This document shows positions 63,647 to 64,000 of a stretch of 64,000 bases of DNA, piece by piece (position 1 is the stretch's first letter; each line of letters opens with the position of its first letter). Under the pieces are notes generated by a model, which was not told the origin of the DNA, ran no database searches, and worked only from the letters and a program-made list of their open reading frames with translations. The DNA is from CADEEV01 sp964442185 (GTDB taxonomy: Bacteria > Acidobacteriota > Vicinamibacteria > Fen-336): positions 1 to 64,000 of the forward strand of contig CAYTWT010000244.1 of the NCBI GenBank assembly GCA_964442185.1, read 5' to 3'. The translations under genes and the position numbers were made by a program.

Positions 63647-64000
63647 ATGACACGCGCACCTGAAGACGTTCGGGGCCGGCAGCCAGGCGCCGGATTCAGC
63701 TTGATCGAGCTGGTCGTGGTGGTGGGCATCATCGGGTTGCTCACCGCCGTCGGGGGTCCGCCGGTCCGAAACTACCTGCGGACCTACGCCATCCGCGGCT
63801 CCGTTTCGATGCTCTCGGGCGAGTTGCAGACCGCCCGTAACAAGGCGATCAGCAAGAACACCAGCCTTGGCGTGGTGTTGGTCTTTCCGAGCGCCACGAC
63901 CTTCCGCTGGGTGATCGAAGACGACCAGGACATGTCCGACGGCTTCCAGGGCATCCGCCCGGCCACCAGCGTTCTGGTCGCGAACCCCGCCCAGGCCGGA
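63647..64000 (+). CDS. FimT/GspH-like minor pseudopilin, C-terminus outside the window
   Basis: 118 codons seen, no stop before the window end. GGGAGG lies about 6 nt before ATG 63647. An 18-residue leader ends GAG, then FSLIELVVVVGIIGLLTAVG, a class III pilin signal with Glu5, followed by a GspH-type start of the globular part (GSVSMLSGELQTARNKAISKNTSLGVVLVF). The leader is longer than that of the major pilins. It probably opens a minor-pilin operon (fimT, pilV, pilW, pilX) continuing past the window. Confidence 0.88.
   Translation, partial: MTRAPEDVRGRQPGAGFSLIELVVVVGIIGLLTAVGGPPVRNYLRTYAIRGSVSMLSGELQTARNKAISKNTSLGVVLVFPSATTFRWVIEDDQDMSDGFQGIRPATSVLVANPAQAG

Overview
The window is 64 kb of GC-rich Gram-negative DNA with densely packed genes and no intergenic gap above about 215 bp. 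Two gene contents meet inside it. Positions 1 to about 6.2 kb carry a block whose order (RNase II-family gene, YqiA-like esterase, mpl, small conserved protein, TlpA-like thioredoxin, aroQ, accB) and protein style are those of Betaproteobacteria. From accC (6295) to the end, the proteins look like Acidobacteriota or a similar deep Gram-negative lineage: Aquifex-type metal-dependent KdsA, a Myxococcus/Acidobacteria-type pilB-pilT-pilC-pilS-pilR-pilA locus, many GTG and TTG starts, and stop/start overlaps. The switch falls at or just after the biotin motif of accB, so the window may be a metagenomic misjoin or a real transfer junction.

Layout. 0-6.3 kb: rnb (cut by the window edge), a ParD-like/ParE-like toxin-antitoxin pair, esterase and mpl on the minus strand, then a plus-strand run of hypothetical, TlpA-like, aroQ and accB. 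6.3-14.4 kb: accC, a tandem pair of YfhO-type membrane proteins, folD, and coaE with an extra C-terminal domain. 14.4-26.4 kb: the Kdo/LPS supply genes kdsB-pyrG-kdsA and kdsD-kdsC-lapB, all minus strand but split by about 6 kb holding two GT-C-like membrane proteins, a polyprenyl-phosphate GT2 and two methyltransferases. 26.5-42.5 kb: a membrane-protein island with three spermidine-synthase-like membrane proteins, another GT-C-like paralogue, a decayed YfhO fragment, and a tightly overlapping five-gene operon (sugar aminotransferase, GT2, hexapeptide acetyltransferase, YfhO, spermidine-synthase-like MFS fusion). 42.6-54.5 kb: type IV pilus motor, two-component system and two pilins, then an ABC exporter with an accessory protein and a thioredoxin. 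54.4-61.3 kb: a minus-strand glycan operon (GT-C-like protein, GDP-fucose-synthase-like epimerase, methyltransferase-GT2 fusion, YfhO). 61.3-64 kb: prepilin peptidase, a sensor kinase and a FimT/GspH pseudopilin cut by the window end.

How it fits together. The Kdo genes and LapB feed and control LPS synthesis. The GT2 enzymes probably make polyprenyl-phosphate sugars, and the YfhO and GT-C-like proteins are likely transferases using them on the outer face of the inner membrane. The 35.0-42.5 kb operon resembles the ArnB-ArnC-ArnT logic of amino-sugar decoration, with an acetyltransferase and a spermidine-synthase-like membrane partner added; this is the best candidate for an undescribed system. 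Pilus expression is probably driven by PilS/PilR through a sigma-54 promoter seen upstream of the first pilin. I saw no tRNA, rRNA, CRISPR array or insertion sequence.
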